DNA of 64,000 bases from Roseomonas mucosa ATCC BAA-692 (lineage in GTDB: Bacteria; Pseudomonadota; Alphaproteobacteria; Acetobacterales; Acetobacteraceae): contig NZ_JHWD01000002.1 of NCBI RefSeq assembly GCF_000622225.1, positions 1 to 64,000 of the forward strand. Direction: 5' to 3'. Of the stretch, positions 41,410 to 49,993 are shown piece by piece (within the stretch, counting starts at the first letter, position 1; every line of letters starts with the position of its first letter). The position numbers and the translations under genes were made by a program. The notes below the pieces were generated by a model that saw only the letters and a program-made list of their open reading frames with translations, ran no database searches and had not been told where the DNA came from.

Positions 41410-42126
41410 GTGCGCTTCATCGAGACCTTCGAATTCTGGCCCTTCCTCGACACGGTGGTCAGCCTCACCGCGGCCTTCGTGTTCGGCACCGCCATCGGGG
41501 CGGAGCGCCAGTATCGCCAGCGCACCGCCGGGCTGCGCACCAATGTGCTCGTCGCCGTGGGGGCCGCCGCCTTCGTGGACCTGGCGATGCGGATCGCCGG
41601 CGCGACCGAGGCCACGCGCGTGATCTCCTATGTCGTGTCCGGCATCGGCTTCCTTGGTGCCGGCGTGATCATGAAGGAGGGCATGAACGTCCGGGGCCTG
41701 AACACCGCCGCGACCCTCTGGTGCTCGGCGGCGGTCGGTGCCTGCACCGGCGCGGACATGGTGGCGGAGGCCGGGCTCCTCACCGTCTTCGTGATCGCCG
41801 GCAACACGCTGCTGCGGCCGCTGGTGAACGCGATCGACCGCAGCCCCATCGACGAGCGCACCACCGAGGCGACCTACGAGGTCAGCCTCACCGCCCGGGA
41901 ACGCGACATGCCTTCCGTGCGCGAGGCCTTGTCGGAGGCGCTGGAAGCCGCGCACTACCCCGCCGGCGACATCGAGACGGAGGAGCGCGGCGAGGAGATG
42001 GTCGAGATCGTGGCCACGCTGGTGAGCACGGCGGTGGACCCGGTGGAGATGGATGCGCTGGCCCTCCGGCTGGGGGCGCTGCCCGGCGTCAGCCATGCGA
42101 GCTGGGCCATCCGCACCAAGGACTGA
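41410..42126 (+). CDS. MgtC/SapB family membrane protein
   Basis: The 238-residue protein has four or five N-terminal membrane helices with the MgtC signature FGTAIGAERQYRQRTAGLRTNVLVAVGAAAFVDL. VSGIGFLGAGVIMKEGMNVRGLNTAATLWCSAAVGACTG follows, then a cytoplasmic ACT-like C-terminal domain (TYEVSLTARERDMPSVREAL). MgtC proteins modulate magnesium homeostasis and F-ATPase activity. GTG 41410 is the only start giving the normal N-terminus; ATG codons further up would add an unrelated leader. Confidence 0.87.
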   Translation: MRFIETFEFWPFLDTVVSLTAAFVFGTAIGAERQYRQRTAGLRTNVLVAVGAAAFVDLAMRIAGATEATRVISYVVSGIGFLGAGVIMKEGMNVRGLNTAATLWCSAAVGACTGADMVAEAGLLTVFVIAGNTLLRPLVNAIDRSPIDERTTEATYEVSLTARERDMPSVREALSEALEAAHYPAGDIETEERGEEMVEIVATLVSTAVDPVEMDALALRLGALPGVSHASWAIRTKD

Positions 42127-42164
42127 CGCGCCCCGCCGGCTTCCTCCCCGGACCGGGCGGACGC

Positions 42165-43139
42165 CTACTGCTTCTCGATCCCGGCGGTCTTCGCCACCTC
42201 GCTCCACTTGGCCACCTCCGCGGCGACGAAGCGCTGCGCCTCCTCCGGGCCGCTGCCGACGATGGTGGCGCCCAGCGTGCCGAACCGCTCCCGCACGGCC
42301 GGCACCTGCAACTGGGCGGCGGCATCGGCCGCGATGCGCCGCGCCACCGGCGCCGGGATGCGCGCCGGGCCGATGAGCGCGCCCCAGGTCGCGGCCTCGA
42401 AGCCCGGGAAGCCGCTTTCCGCCACGGTGGGCACATCCGGCAGGTTCGGCAGGCGTTGCGCGGAGGTCGTGGCCAGGACCTTCAGCTTGCCCGCCTGCAC
42501 ATGGCCGAGCACGGAGGGCAAGGGATCGAACATCACGTCCACCCGCCCCGCCATCAGGTCCGGATGCGCGGCGGTGGAGCCGCGATACGGCACGTGCGTC
42601 ATCTTCGCCCCGGCGCGGGCGGCGAACATCTCCGCCGCCAGGTGCACCGCGCCGCCGGTCCCGGCGAAGCTGATGCTGCCTTCCTTGCGCCGCGCCAGTT
42701 CCGCCAGCTGCTGCGGGGTGCTGGCGGGGAAGTCGGGCGCGGCGACCAGCAGCAGCGGCACGCTGTAGACCACGGTCAGCGCGGTCAGGTCCTTCAGCGT
42801 GTCGAAGGGCGTGGTGTAGAGCGGCACGTTGACGGCGTGGTTCACCGAGATCATCGCCAGCGTGTGCCCGTCCGGCGGCGCCTTCGCCACCACGTCCGTG
42901 CCGATGATCCCGTTGGCCCCGGCACGGTTCTCCACCACCACGGGCTGGCCCCACTGCTTCGACAGCGGCTCCGCCAGCAGCCGCGCGGCGATGTCGGCGG
43001 AACCGCCGGGGGTATAGGGCACGATCACCCGCACGGCATGGGACGGGAAGCTCTCGGCCTGCGCCCCCGCCCGCCGCGGGGCCAGGAAAGGTGCGGCCAG
43101 CAGCGGCGTGTGCAGCAGGGTGCGGCGACGGATGGACAT
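42165..43139 (-). CDS. tripartite tricarboxylate transporter binding protein (Bug family)
   Basis: The 324-residue protein starts with a Tat-type leader (SIRRRTLLHTPLLAAPFLAPRRAGAQ). The Bug fold follows, with VIVPYTPGGSADIAARLLAEPLSKQWGQPVVVENRAGANGIIGTDVVAKAPPDGHTL near its N-terminus. Bug proteins bind organic acids such as tricarboxylates or aromatic acids for a TctAB permease, or act in sensing. As is common in this family, no permease genes are adjacent. A GGGAAGAG sequence precedes ATG 43139. Confidence 0.92.
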   Translation of the reverse strand: MSIRRRTLLHTPLLAAPFLAPRRAGAQAESFPSHAVRVIVPYTPGGSADIAARLLAEPLSKQWGQPVVVENRAGANGIIGTDVVAKAPPDGHTLAMISVNHAVNVPLYTTPFDTLKDLTALTVVYSVPLLLVAAPDFPASTPQQLAELARRKEGSISFAGTGGAVHLAAEMFAARAGAKMTHVPYRGSTAAHPDLMAGRVDVMFDPLPSVLGHVQAGKLKVLATTSAQRLPNLPDVPTVAESGFPGFEAATWGALIGPARIPAPVARRIAADAAAQLQVPAVRERFGTLGATIVGSGPEEAQRFVAAEVAKWSEVAKTAGIEKQ

Positions 43140-43262
43140 GTTTCTCTTCCCCAGCCCGGTTTTCCGGCATTGTCGTGCGGCCGCCCCGGTCTGCCCGGGA
43201 AAGGCCGTGGACGGAATCCTGCCCCGGATGGATGGCCGGAACAAGCCGGGGTGCCCGCGCCT

Positions 43263-44267
43263 TCAGCGCGCCGTGACGCCGCCTGCCGCCGGCAGCAGCC
43301 CCGCCGCCAGGATCTCCGCCGCCACCCGCCCGCTCTCGTCCAGGGGTGCGCGTGCGAAGGGCTCCGGGAAGGCGTCGAAGGGGCGCGCCTGCCCCGCCCC
43401 GTAGAGGCTCTGGTGCAGGGCCGCGTGGCGCGGCGCCGCCAAGGGATCGAGGCCCGGCATGGCCACGAAGACCGGCGCGGCGGCGGCCAGGGCCTCCGAG
43501 AGCATCGAGACGCTGTCGCCCGTCACCACCACCGCATCCGCCCAGGCCAGGAAGCCCGCGAAAGGATTCGGCCCGGCATCGCCCCAGCGGAAGAGCCGCG
43601 CCGGCTTTGCCTCCAGGCGCTGCGCCACGGCGGCGGCGGCGGCCTCGCCCGTGCGCCGGCTGGTGGTGGCCAGGATGCTGCCGGACCCGGCGGCGACGCG
43701 GGCGGCGAGCTCCCCGGCGGCGGCGGGGTCCATCCCCTCGCCCCGGATGGGGCCGCCGACCAGCAGTGCGGTCCGGGGCCGGGGCAGTTCCGCCAGCGCC
43801 GCCCATTCCGCCCGCGCCGCGGCGAGCCGCGAGGGCGACAGGCGGTGCGTGGCGCCCAGGACCGGCAGGACATTGGGCGGCAGGGGTGGCGTTTTCCCGG
43901 CGAGGTCGTGCCGCCCCAGCACCAGCCGGTCGAAGTCCCTGGCGCCGAAGCCCGGCCGCATGCAATGGACCGTCCGCGCCCCGCGCCGCCCGAGCCAGAG
44001 CGCCACCGGGGCGGAGCGGCGCCCGGCGGAGATCACCAGCGCCGGCGCGCCCTGGCGGAGCTCCGCCTGTGCCGCCGGCGCCAGCCCGGCCAGGGTTGGC
44101 CAGGGCCAGGGGATGCGCGCGAGGGGGCCCCAGGCGAGCGGGACGGTGCGGAAGGGCTCGCCCAGCCGTTCCTCCAGCCGCTCCGCGATGCCCAGGGCCT
44201 GGGCCGCCGTGCCGGCGCGGGGATCGGCCAGCACCCAGATGCGGGGCGCCGCCATGCGATCGGTCAT
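43263..44267 (-). CDS. ELM1/GtrOC1 family putative glycosyltransferase (DUF1022)
   Basis: The 334-residue protein belongs to the mitochondrial-fission-ELM1-like family. It has WVLADPRAGTAAQALGIAERL at the start, LVISAGRRSAPVALWLGRRG, LLVGGPIRGEGM, SILATTSRRTGE and DAVVVTGDSVSMLSEALAAAAPVFVAMPG. The layout resembles GT-B glycosyltransferases. Bacterial members may act on envelope glycans; no direct evidence exists for this one. It is divergent from pyrE, with 51 bp between the start codons, so the promoters are packed together. Confidence 0.85.
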   Translation of the reverse strand: MTDRMAAPRIWVLADPRAGTAAQALGIAERLEERLGEPFRTVPLAWGPLARIPWPWPTLAGLAPAAQAELRQGAPALVISAGRRSAPVALWLGRRGARTVHCMRPGFGARDFDRLVLGRHDLAGKTPPLPPNVLPVLGATHRLSPSRLAAARAEWAALAELPRPRTALLVGGPIRGEGMDPAAAGELAARVAAGSGSILATTSRRTGEAAAAAVAQRLEAKPARLFRWGDAGPNPFAGFLAWADAVVVTGDSVSMLSEALAAAAPVFVAMPGLDPLAAPRHAALHQSLYGAGQARPFDAFPEPFARAPLDESGRVAAEILAAGLLPAAGGVTAR

Positions 44268-44318
44268 GGACGGGACACGGCGCGGAGGCTAACCCACGCC
44301 AGATCAGGAGAACCACGC

Positions 44319-45050
44319 ATGACTGCCCGACACGCCTCTGACTGGGACCGCGATGCCGCACTGACCACCGCGCGCATCCTCTTGGAGATCAAGGCGGTCA
44401 ACTTCCGGCCCGAGGAGCCTTACACCTTCACCTCCGGCTGGAAGAGCCCCGTCTATATCGATTGCCGCCGGATCATCTACTTCCCCCGGGCCCGCCAGAA
44501 GATCTGCGAGCTGGCGGTGGAGAAGATCGGCCGCCACATCGGCTACGAGACCATCGAGGCCGTGGTGGGTGGCGAGACCGCCGGCATCCCCTATGCCGCC
44601 TGGATCGCCGACCGCATGATGGCGCCCATGGCCTATGTGCGGAAGAAGCCCAAGGGCTTCGGCCGCAACGCCCAGATCGAGGGCGACGTGCCCGAGGGCA
44701 AGCGGACGCTGCTGGTCGAGGACCTGACCACCGATGGCGGCTCCAAGATCCGCTTCACCCAGGCGCTGCGCGACGCGGGCGCGATCTGCGACCACACCTT
44801 CGTCGTCTTCTTCTACGGCGTCTTCCCGGGCGCCTTCGACACGATGAAGGAGATGAACCTCAGCCTGCACCACCTCGCCACCTGGTGGGACGTGCTGGAG
44901 GTCTGCCGCGAGCGCCCCTATTTCGAGGAAAGCGCGCTGCGCGAGGTCCGCAAGTTCCTGGAGGACCCGGTGAGCTGGTCCGGCGCGCATGGCGGCGTGA
45001 GCAGCGCCGAGGAAGCCAAGGCGCTGATGAAGGCCAAGACGGAAGGCTGA
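44319..45050 (+). CDS. pyrE: orotate phosphoribosyltransferase
   Basis: The 243-residue protein transfers phosphoribosyl from PRPP to orotate in pyrimidine synthesis. Supporting motifs are TFTSGWKSPVYIDCR (orotate site), VVGGETAGIPYAAWIADRM, AYVRKKPKGFGRNAQIEG (catalytic Lys loop) and the PRPP-binding TLLVEDLTTDGGSK. ATG 44319 follows CAGGAG. A C-terminal tail with YFEESALREVRKFLEDPVSW is longer than in the E. coli enzyme, as in other alphaproteobacterial PyrE proteins. Confidence 0.95.
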   Translation: MTARHASDWDRDAALTTARILLEIKAVNFRPEEPYTFTSGWKSPVYIDCRRIIYFPRARQKICELAVEKIGRHIGYETIEAVVGGETAGIPYAAWIADRMMAPMAYVRKKPKGFGRNAQIEGDVPEGKRTLLVEDLTTDGGSKIRFTQALRDAGAICDHTFVVFFYGVFPGAFDTMKEMNLSLHHLATWWDVLEVCRERPYFEESALREVRKFLEDPVSWSGAHGGVSSAEEAKALMKAKTEG

Positions 45051-45176
45051 AATCCCGGGACGCCGCCCACGGGGGCGGTGTCCCCTTCCCCCCAGGGGCG
45101 CGCGCGCCGAGTTCCAAAACCGGCCGCCTTGTGTTGGAGTCCGCGGACAGCACCGGAAGCAGGGAGCCGACACCTC

Positions 45177-46913
45177 TTGGGCCAGGACCACGCAGAGCCG
45201 CCGCCACGCCCCGCCGCCCGCCACGCGGGCCGCCGTTCGCTCCTCCGCGCCTCGCTGCTCTCGCCTCTCGTTGCTCCCCTGGGCCTCGCCCCCTCCGCAC
45301 GGCCTGCCCGGGCGCAGGGTGCGCGCGACAGCCTGACCATCGGCATCACCCAGTACCCTTCCACCCTGCACCCGAACATCGAGAGCATGATGGCCAAGGC
45401 CTATGCGCTCGGCTTCGTGCACCGCCCGCTGACGGCCTACGGGCCGGACTGGAAGCTCCAGGCCCTCGGCTGCGAGACCCTGCCCAGCCTGGAGAACGGC
45501 CTCGCCGCGCTGGAAACCACGCCCGGGGGCAAGCCGGGGATGCGCGTCACCTGGCGGCTGCGGGAGGGCTGGCTCTGGGGCGACGGCACGCCCGTCACGG
45601 CGGAGGATTTCCGCTTCGCCTGGGAGGCCGGGCGCAGCTTCGAGACCGGCTTCGGCAATGCCGAGTTCTACCGCAGCGCCTATGAGTTCCTCGCGCCCGA
45701 TCCACGCACCGTCACGCTGCGGTTGGACCGGCTGTCCTTCGACTATGGCTCGGCCGGGAATTTCGTGCCGCTGCCGGCGCATCTGGAACGTGCCCGCTGG
45801 GAGGCCGACCGGCGCAACTACCGCTCCCGCACCCTCTACGACACGGACAGCACGAATCCCGGCCTCTGGTGCGGCCCCTACCGCGTCACGGCGGTGCAGC
45901 CGGGCAGCGGCCTGACGCTGGAGCGCAACGAGCACTGGAACGGCCCCGCCCCCGCCTTCCGCCGGATCCTGCTGCGCGCCGTCGAGAACACCGCGGCGCT
46001 GGAGGCGCAGCTCCTGGCCGGGCAGATCGACATGGTGCCGGGCGAGATGGGCTTCCCGCTGGAACAGGCGCTGGCGCTGGAGAAGCGCGAGTCCGGCCGC
46101 TTCCGCCTCTTCACCCGCCCGGGCCTGGTCTGGGAGCATATCGACCTGCGGCTCGACAACCCCGTGCTGGCGGACCGGCGGGTGCGGCAGGCCCTGCTCT
46201 GCGGCATGGACCGCGCCCGCATCGCGCAGACCCTCTATGGCGGCCGCCAGCCCCTGGCGCGCAGCGCCGTGCATCCGGACGACCCGATGTACGGCGCGGA
46301 GACGCCCGACTGGCCCTTCGACCCGAAGCGCGCCCAGGCGCTGCTGGAGGAAGCCGGCTGGAAGCCCGGACCCGGCGGCATCCGCGTCCATGCGGGGGGC
46401 GAGAGGCTGAGCCTGGAGTTCAACACCACCGCCGGCAACCGCGCGCGGGAACAGGTGCAGCAGATCGTCCAGGGCATGTGGAAGGCGATCGGCGCCGAGG
46501 CCCGCATCCGCAACGAGCCGCCGCGCGTGCTGTTCGGCGAGACCCTGTCGCAGCGCCGCTTCACCGGCGCCGCGCTCTTTGCCTGGGTCAGCAGCCCGGA
46601 GAACGTGCCCCGCAGCACCCTGCATTCCAGCGAGATCCCCATCGCCGAGCGGAACTGGTCGGGGCAGAACTATCCGGGCTTCCGGGATGCGGAGACGGAC
46701 GCGCTGCTGGAGGCGCTGCCGCAGGAGCTGGACCCCGCGAAGCGCAGGCCGCTCTGGGCGCGGCTGCAGGCCATCACCGCCACGGAGCTCCCGGCCCTGC
46801 CGCTCTGGCACCGGGCGGAGGCGCATGTCTGGCCGCTCTGGCTCTCGGGGGTGGAACCGACCGGGCACCTGAACCCTTCCTCCCTCTGGGTCACGGGCTG
46901 GAAGGCGGGCTGA
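45177..46913 (+). CDS. peptide-type ABC transporter substrate-binding protein
   Basis: The protein is a family 5 binding protein: LTIGITQYPSTLHPNIESMMAKAYALGFVHRPLTAYGPDWKLQ, then RVTWRLREGWLWGDGTPVTAEDFRFAW and LWCGPYRVTAVQPGSGLTLERNEHW. A Tat-like leader (RRSLLRASLL) ends near ARAQ. No ATG lies at a suitable place; TTG 45177 gives a 578-residue protein with the leader 24 residues in, and AGGGAG lies upstream at somewhat wide spacing. It heads a unit with two permease genes (5-bp gap to the first), so the substrate is probably a peptide or opine-like molecule. Confidence 0.85.
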   Translation: MGQDHAEPPPRPAARHAGRRSLLRASLLSPLVAPLGLAPSARPARAQGARDSLTIGITQYPSTLHPNIESMMAKAYALGFVHRPLTAYGPDWKLQALGCETLPSLENGLAALETTPGGKPGMRVTWRLREGWLWGDGTPVTAEDFRFAWEAGRSFETGFGNAEFYRSAYEFLAPDPRTVTLRLDRLSFDYGSAGNFVPLPAHLERARWEADRRNYRSRTLYDTDSTNPGLWCGPYRVTAVQPGSGLTLERNEHWNGPAPAFRRILLRAVENTAALEAQLLAGQIDMVPGEMGFPLEQALALEKRESGRFRLFTRPGLVWEHIDLRLDNPVLADRRVRQALLCGMDRARIAQTLYGGRQPLARSAVHPDDPMYGAETPDWPFDPKRAQALLEEAGWKPGPGGIRVHAGGERLSLEFNTTAGNRAREQVQQIVQGMWKAIGAEARIRNEPPRVLFGETLSQRRFTGAALFAWVSSPENVPRSTLHSSEIPIAERNWSGQNYPGFRDAETDALLEALPQELDPAKRRPLWARLQAITATELPALPLWHRAEAHVWPLWLSGVEPTGHLNPSSLWVTGWKAG

Positions 46914-46917
46914 CCCC

Positions 46918-47865
46918 GTGCTGCGGCTGATCGGCTGGCGCCTGCCGCAGATGGCGCTGTCGCTGGCGCTGCTGTCCCTGCTTGCCTGGCTGGCGATCGG
47001 GCTGATGCCGGGCGACCCGGTCTCGCTTGCCGCGCTGAACGACCCGCATCTCACCGCCGAGGATGTCGCGCGGCTGCGCGCGCTGCACGGGCTGGACCAG
47101 CCGCTGCTGCTGCGCTGGTGGGCCTGGGCGCAAGCCGTGCTGCGGGGCGAGTTCGGCTATTCCCGCCTTTATGCCCGCCCGGCGGCGCAGATCCTGCTGC
47201 CGGCCCTGCGATCGACGCTGGAACTGCTCGGCGCCGCGCTGCTGCTGTCCGCCGGGCTCGGCGTGGCGATGGGGATGCTGGCGGCGCTGCGCCCGCGCCT
47301 CGCCCCGGCGGTGGAGGCGGTGGCGATCCTGGGCCAGTCGGTGCCCGTCTTCTGGCTCGCCATCCTGGCCATCCTGCTCTTCGCGGTGCGGCTCGGCTGG
47401 CTGCCGGCGGGCGGCACGGCGGAGGCGGGCTGGCCGGCGGAATGGCGCTTCGCCCTGCTGCCGGTGGTGACGCTGGCCTTCCATGGCCTCGCCGCCTATG
47501 CGCGGCACACGGCGGCGGCGATGCGGGGCGTGCTGGGGCAGAACTTCATCCTCGCGGCGCGGGCGCGCGGGGCGGGCGGGGCGCGCATCGCCTGGACCCA
47601 TGCCTTCCCCAACGCCGCCATCCCGGTCCTCGCCATCGCGGCGGTGGATGTGGGGGCGCTGGTCTCCGGCGCGCTGGTGACGGAGACGGTCTTCGCCCGG
47701 CCCGGCATGGGCAAGCTGCTCTACGACGCGGTGATGGGCAACGACTACAACCTCGCCCTTCTCGCCCTGTTGCTGGTGGCGCTGGTGACCATGCTGGCGA
47801 CGCTGGGCGCCGACCTGCTGCAACAGGCGCTGGACCCGCGCCTGCGTGGGGAGGAGCCGCGATGA
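46918..47865 (+). CDS. ABC transporter permease, DppB type
   Basis: The 315-residue inner-membrane protein has about six helices. The DppB-type start (GWRLPQMALSLALLSLLAWLAIGLMPGDPV) and the loop DVARLRALHGLDQPLLLRWWAW are followed by the EAA loop AYARHTAAAMRGVLGQNFILAARARGAGGARI. The start is GTG 46918, 5 bp after the binding-protein stop. It would form the translocation pore with the next gene product. Confidence 0.9.
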   Translation: MLRLIGWRLPQMALSLALLSLLAWLAIGLMPGDPVSLAALNDPHLTAEDVARLRALHGLDQPLLLRWWAWAQAVLRGEFGYSRLYARPAAQILLPALRSTLELLGAALLLSAGLGVAMGMLAALRPRLAPAVEAVAILGQSVPVFWLAILAILLFAVRLGWLPAGGTAEAGWPAEWRFALLPVVTLAFHGLAAYARHTAAAMRGVLGQNFILAARARGAGGARIAWTHAFPNAAIPVLAIAAVDVGALVSGALVTETVFARPGMGKLLYDAVMGNDYNLALLALLLVALVTMLATLGADLLQQALDPRLRGEEPR

Positions 47866-48683
47866 TCCGCTTCCGCCTCGGCCTCGTGCTGCTGGTGGCG
47901 CTGCTCCTGCTGGCCCTGCTGGCCGGGGCGATCAGCCAGGCCCTCGGCCTCGATCCGGAGGCGCAGGACCTCCTCGCACGCTTCGCGCCGCCCTCGGCGG
48001 AGCATCCCCTCGGCACGGACGAACTGGGGCGCGACCTGCTGGCGCGGCTGCTGGCCGGGGGGCGGGTCTCGCTCGCCGCCGGGCTGGCCACCGCCCTGCT
48101 CGCCACGGCGCTGGGCACGGGGATCGGGTTGCTGGCCGCCTGGCGCGGCGGCTGGCTGGACGCGCTGCTGATGCGCCTCGCCGACGGGCTGCTGGCCTTG
48201 CCTGCCCTGCCGCTGCTGGTGCTGCTGGCGGCCATGGATACCAGCGCCATTGGCCTGCCGCGCGGCGAGACGGCGGCGGATGTCACGCGCATCGTGCTGA
48301 TCCTGTCCGCCTTCGGCTGGGTCGGCGTGGCGCGGCTGGTGCGCGCCGCCGCCCGCTCGGTGCTGGCGCGGGACTGGGTGCGCGCGGCGCGGGCGCTGGG
48401 CGCGGGCGAGGCGCGGGTGCTGTTCCGCCATGTGCTGCCGAGCCTCGCCCCCTCCATCGCCGTGGCGGCCTCGCTCACCGCCGCCGGGGCGATCCTGGCG
48501 GAAAGCACCCTCTCCTTCCTGGGACTCGGCATCCAGCCGCCCGCGCCCTCCTGGGGCAACATGCTGGCCAATGCGCAGGATCTGGTGCTCTCCGCGCCCG
48601 AGGTCGCCATCTGGCCGGGCCTCGCGATCATGCTGGCGGTGGCGGGCTGCACCCTGCTGGCGGATGGTGTCCGCCGGCACTGA
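47862..48683 (+). CDS. ABC transporter permease, DppC type
   Basis: The 273-residue protein has HPLGTDELGRDLLARLLAGGRVSLAAGL, the diagnostic periplasmic motif of DppC/OppC permeases. The EAA loop is RAAARSVLARDWVRAARALGAGEARVLFRHVLPSL. Its ATG overlaps the TGA of the preceding permease gene (ATGA), showing translational coupling. No DppD/DppF ATPase follows; the next gene, 120 bp on, is an unrelated amidotransferase, so the ATPase must come from another locus. Confidence 0.9.
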   Translation: MIRFRLGLVLLVALLLLALLAGAISQALGLDPEAQDLLARFAPPSAEHPLGTDELGRDLLARLLAGGRVSLAAGLATALLATALGTGIGLLAAWRGGWLDALLMRLADGLLALPALPLLVLLAAMDTSAIGLPRGETAADVTRIVLILSAFGWVGVARLVRAAARSVLARDWVRAARALGAGEARVLFRHVLPSLAPSIAVAASLTAAGAILAESTLSFLGLGIQPPAPSWGNMLANAQDLVLSAPEVAIWPGLAIMLAVAGCTLLADGVRRH

Positions 48684-48803
48684 GCATGGCCGGAGGAGCG
48701 GGAAAACATGCCCTCACAGCCGGAATGACGCCGAGGAAACTTTTTCTGCCCCGTGGATCGGGTTTAGAACGGCCTTGCCTCGAAACCGCCAAAGGCCCCG
48801 ATC

Positions 48804-49592
48804 GTGTGCCGATTCCTTGCCTATCACGGTGAGCCCATTCTCATGGATACGCTGGTGGCGACGCCCTGCCACTCGCTGATCCACCAGTCCCTGCACGCCT
48901 CCGAGTGCAAGACGGAAACGAATGGCGACGGCTTCGGCCTCGGCTGGTACGGGGAGCGCGAGGTGCCGGGCCTGTATCGCGAGCTGCGGCCCGCCTGGTC
49001 GGACGAGAACCTGCTCTCCATTGCCTCGCAGGTCCGCTCGCGCCTCTTCTTCGCCCATGTGCGGGCGGCGACCGGCACGGCCACGACCCGCGCCAACTGC
49101 CACCCCTATACGCATGGCCGCTGGCTCTTCATGCACAACGGCCAGATCGGGGGCTGGAGCACGATCCGCCGCCGGGTGGAGGCCCTGATCCCCGACGAAC
49201 TCTACACCGCCCGGGGCGGCACCTCGGACAGCGAGGCGCTGTTTCTGGCCGCCCTCGCCGCGGGCATGGAGGAGGAGCCGGTCGGCGCGGTGATGCGGAC
49301 GCTGCACCGGGTGCGCGGGCTGATGGACGAGGCGGGGATCAAGTCGCCGCTGCGCTTCACCGCCGCGCTTTCGGACGGCCGCAGCCTCTGGGCCTTCCGC
49401 TGGGCCTGCGACGCCCAGCCGCCCTCGCTCTACTTCCGCCACACCCCGAGCGGGCTCGTGCTGGTGTCCGAGCCGATCGACGAGAACCGGGCCAACTGGC
49501 GGGAGGTGCCGCGCGGGCACGCGCTGGTGCTGCATCCGGATGCGGCGCCGGCGATCCAGGCCCTGGAACCGGCGATGGCGCGGGTGGCCTGA
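48804..49592 (+). CDS. class II glutamine amidotransferase (YafJ/EgtC-like)
   Basis: The 262-residue protein keeps Cys2 as the N-terminal nucleophile (MCRFLAYHGEPI), with NGDGFGLGWYG, FFAHVRAATGTATTRANCHPY and FMHNGQIGGW completing the Ntn glutaminase site. It cleaves an amide bond of a glutamine-like substrate. EgtC removes gamma-glutamyl in ergothioneine synthesis, but no egt neighbours are present, so the general YafJ type is the safer call. Confidence 0.9.
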   Translation: MCRFLAYHGEPILMDTLVATPCHSLIHQSLHASECKTETNGDGFGLGWYGEREVPGLYRELRPAWSDENLLSIASQVRSRLFFAHVRAATGTATTRANCHPYTHGRWLFMHNGQIGGWSTIRRRVEALIPDELYTARGGTSDSEALFLAALAAGMEEEPVGAVMRTLHRVRGLMDEAGIKSPLRFTAALSDGRSLWAFRWACDAQPPSLYFRHTPSGLVLVSEPIDENRANWREVPRGHALVLHPDAAPAIQALEPAMARVA

Positions 49593-49643
49593 CGGCCGGG
49601 ACAGGGGGCGCGCGGTGCCGCACCTCCACCCTGCGATCGCTAC

Positions 49644-49660
49644 TTGCGAATGCATCTCAA
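49644..49660 (+). promoter_or_regulatory. Fur-like operator, copy 2
   Basis: The 17-mer TTGCGAATGCATCTCAA matches copy 1 (36067-36083, minus strand) at 13 of 17 positions, with TTGCGA and TCTCAA identical at the ends. It lies 80 bp upstream of the 77-aa gene. Its TTGCGA could also be a -35 box, with an A/T-rich -10 (AATAAC) 16 bp on, so a bound repressor would block the promoter. Confidence 0.55.
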
Positions 49661-49740
49661 TATCGAATAACCTGCGGATGTTCCTTCCCGGCCCGTTGCC
49701 GGGTCGCGCCGGACCCCTTTCGAGGCACGGAATTGCCGCC

Positions 49741-49974
49741 ATGACCTGCTATCGCTCGATCGGTCTCACCGAACTCGTCGCCCTGATGGCCTCCCACCGC
49801 TCCGTCGAGGCCGGCCAATCGCTGCGCCCGGGCGAGCTCGATCCGGAGGAGTTCCAGCGGATCACGGCCTATCTGCACAACGGCACGCGGCTGTCCGCCC
49901 CGCCCGCCTACCGTCCGGTCGGCCAGGGCGCGGCACGCTTCCGCCCGGCCGCGGAGCGCTACAGCCGCGCCTGA
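49741..49974 (+). CDS. small hypothetical protein behind a Fur-like site (77 aa)
   Basis: The 77-residue protein begins MTCYRSIGLTELVALMASHRSV. It has a helical first half and a Pro/Arg/Ala-rich second half (SAPPAYRPVGQGAARFRPAAERYSRA). No family is recognised, and no signal or membrane segment is seen. The ribosome site is poor. The coding case rests on codon use, conserved-looking start and the upstream regulatory motif. It converges with the broken molybdopterin gene. Confidence 0.6.
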   Translation: MTCYRSIGLTELVALMASHRSVEAGQSLRPGELDPEEFQRITAYLHNGTRLSAPPAYRPVGQGAARFRPAAERYSRA

Positions 49975-49993
49975 TCCCCGGGCCGGAGGGCCG

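Noticed and set aside
40672-44361. Very long minus-strand frame (1229 codons), and similar long antisense frames at 3073-4731, 11885-14824 and 41163-44318
   Set aside because: These are GC-rich shadow frames across several well-supported genes, with low-complexity Arg/Gly/Ala composition.
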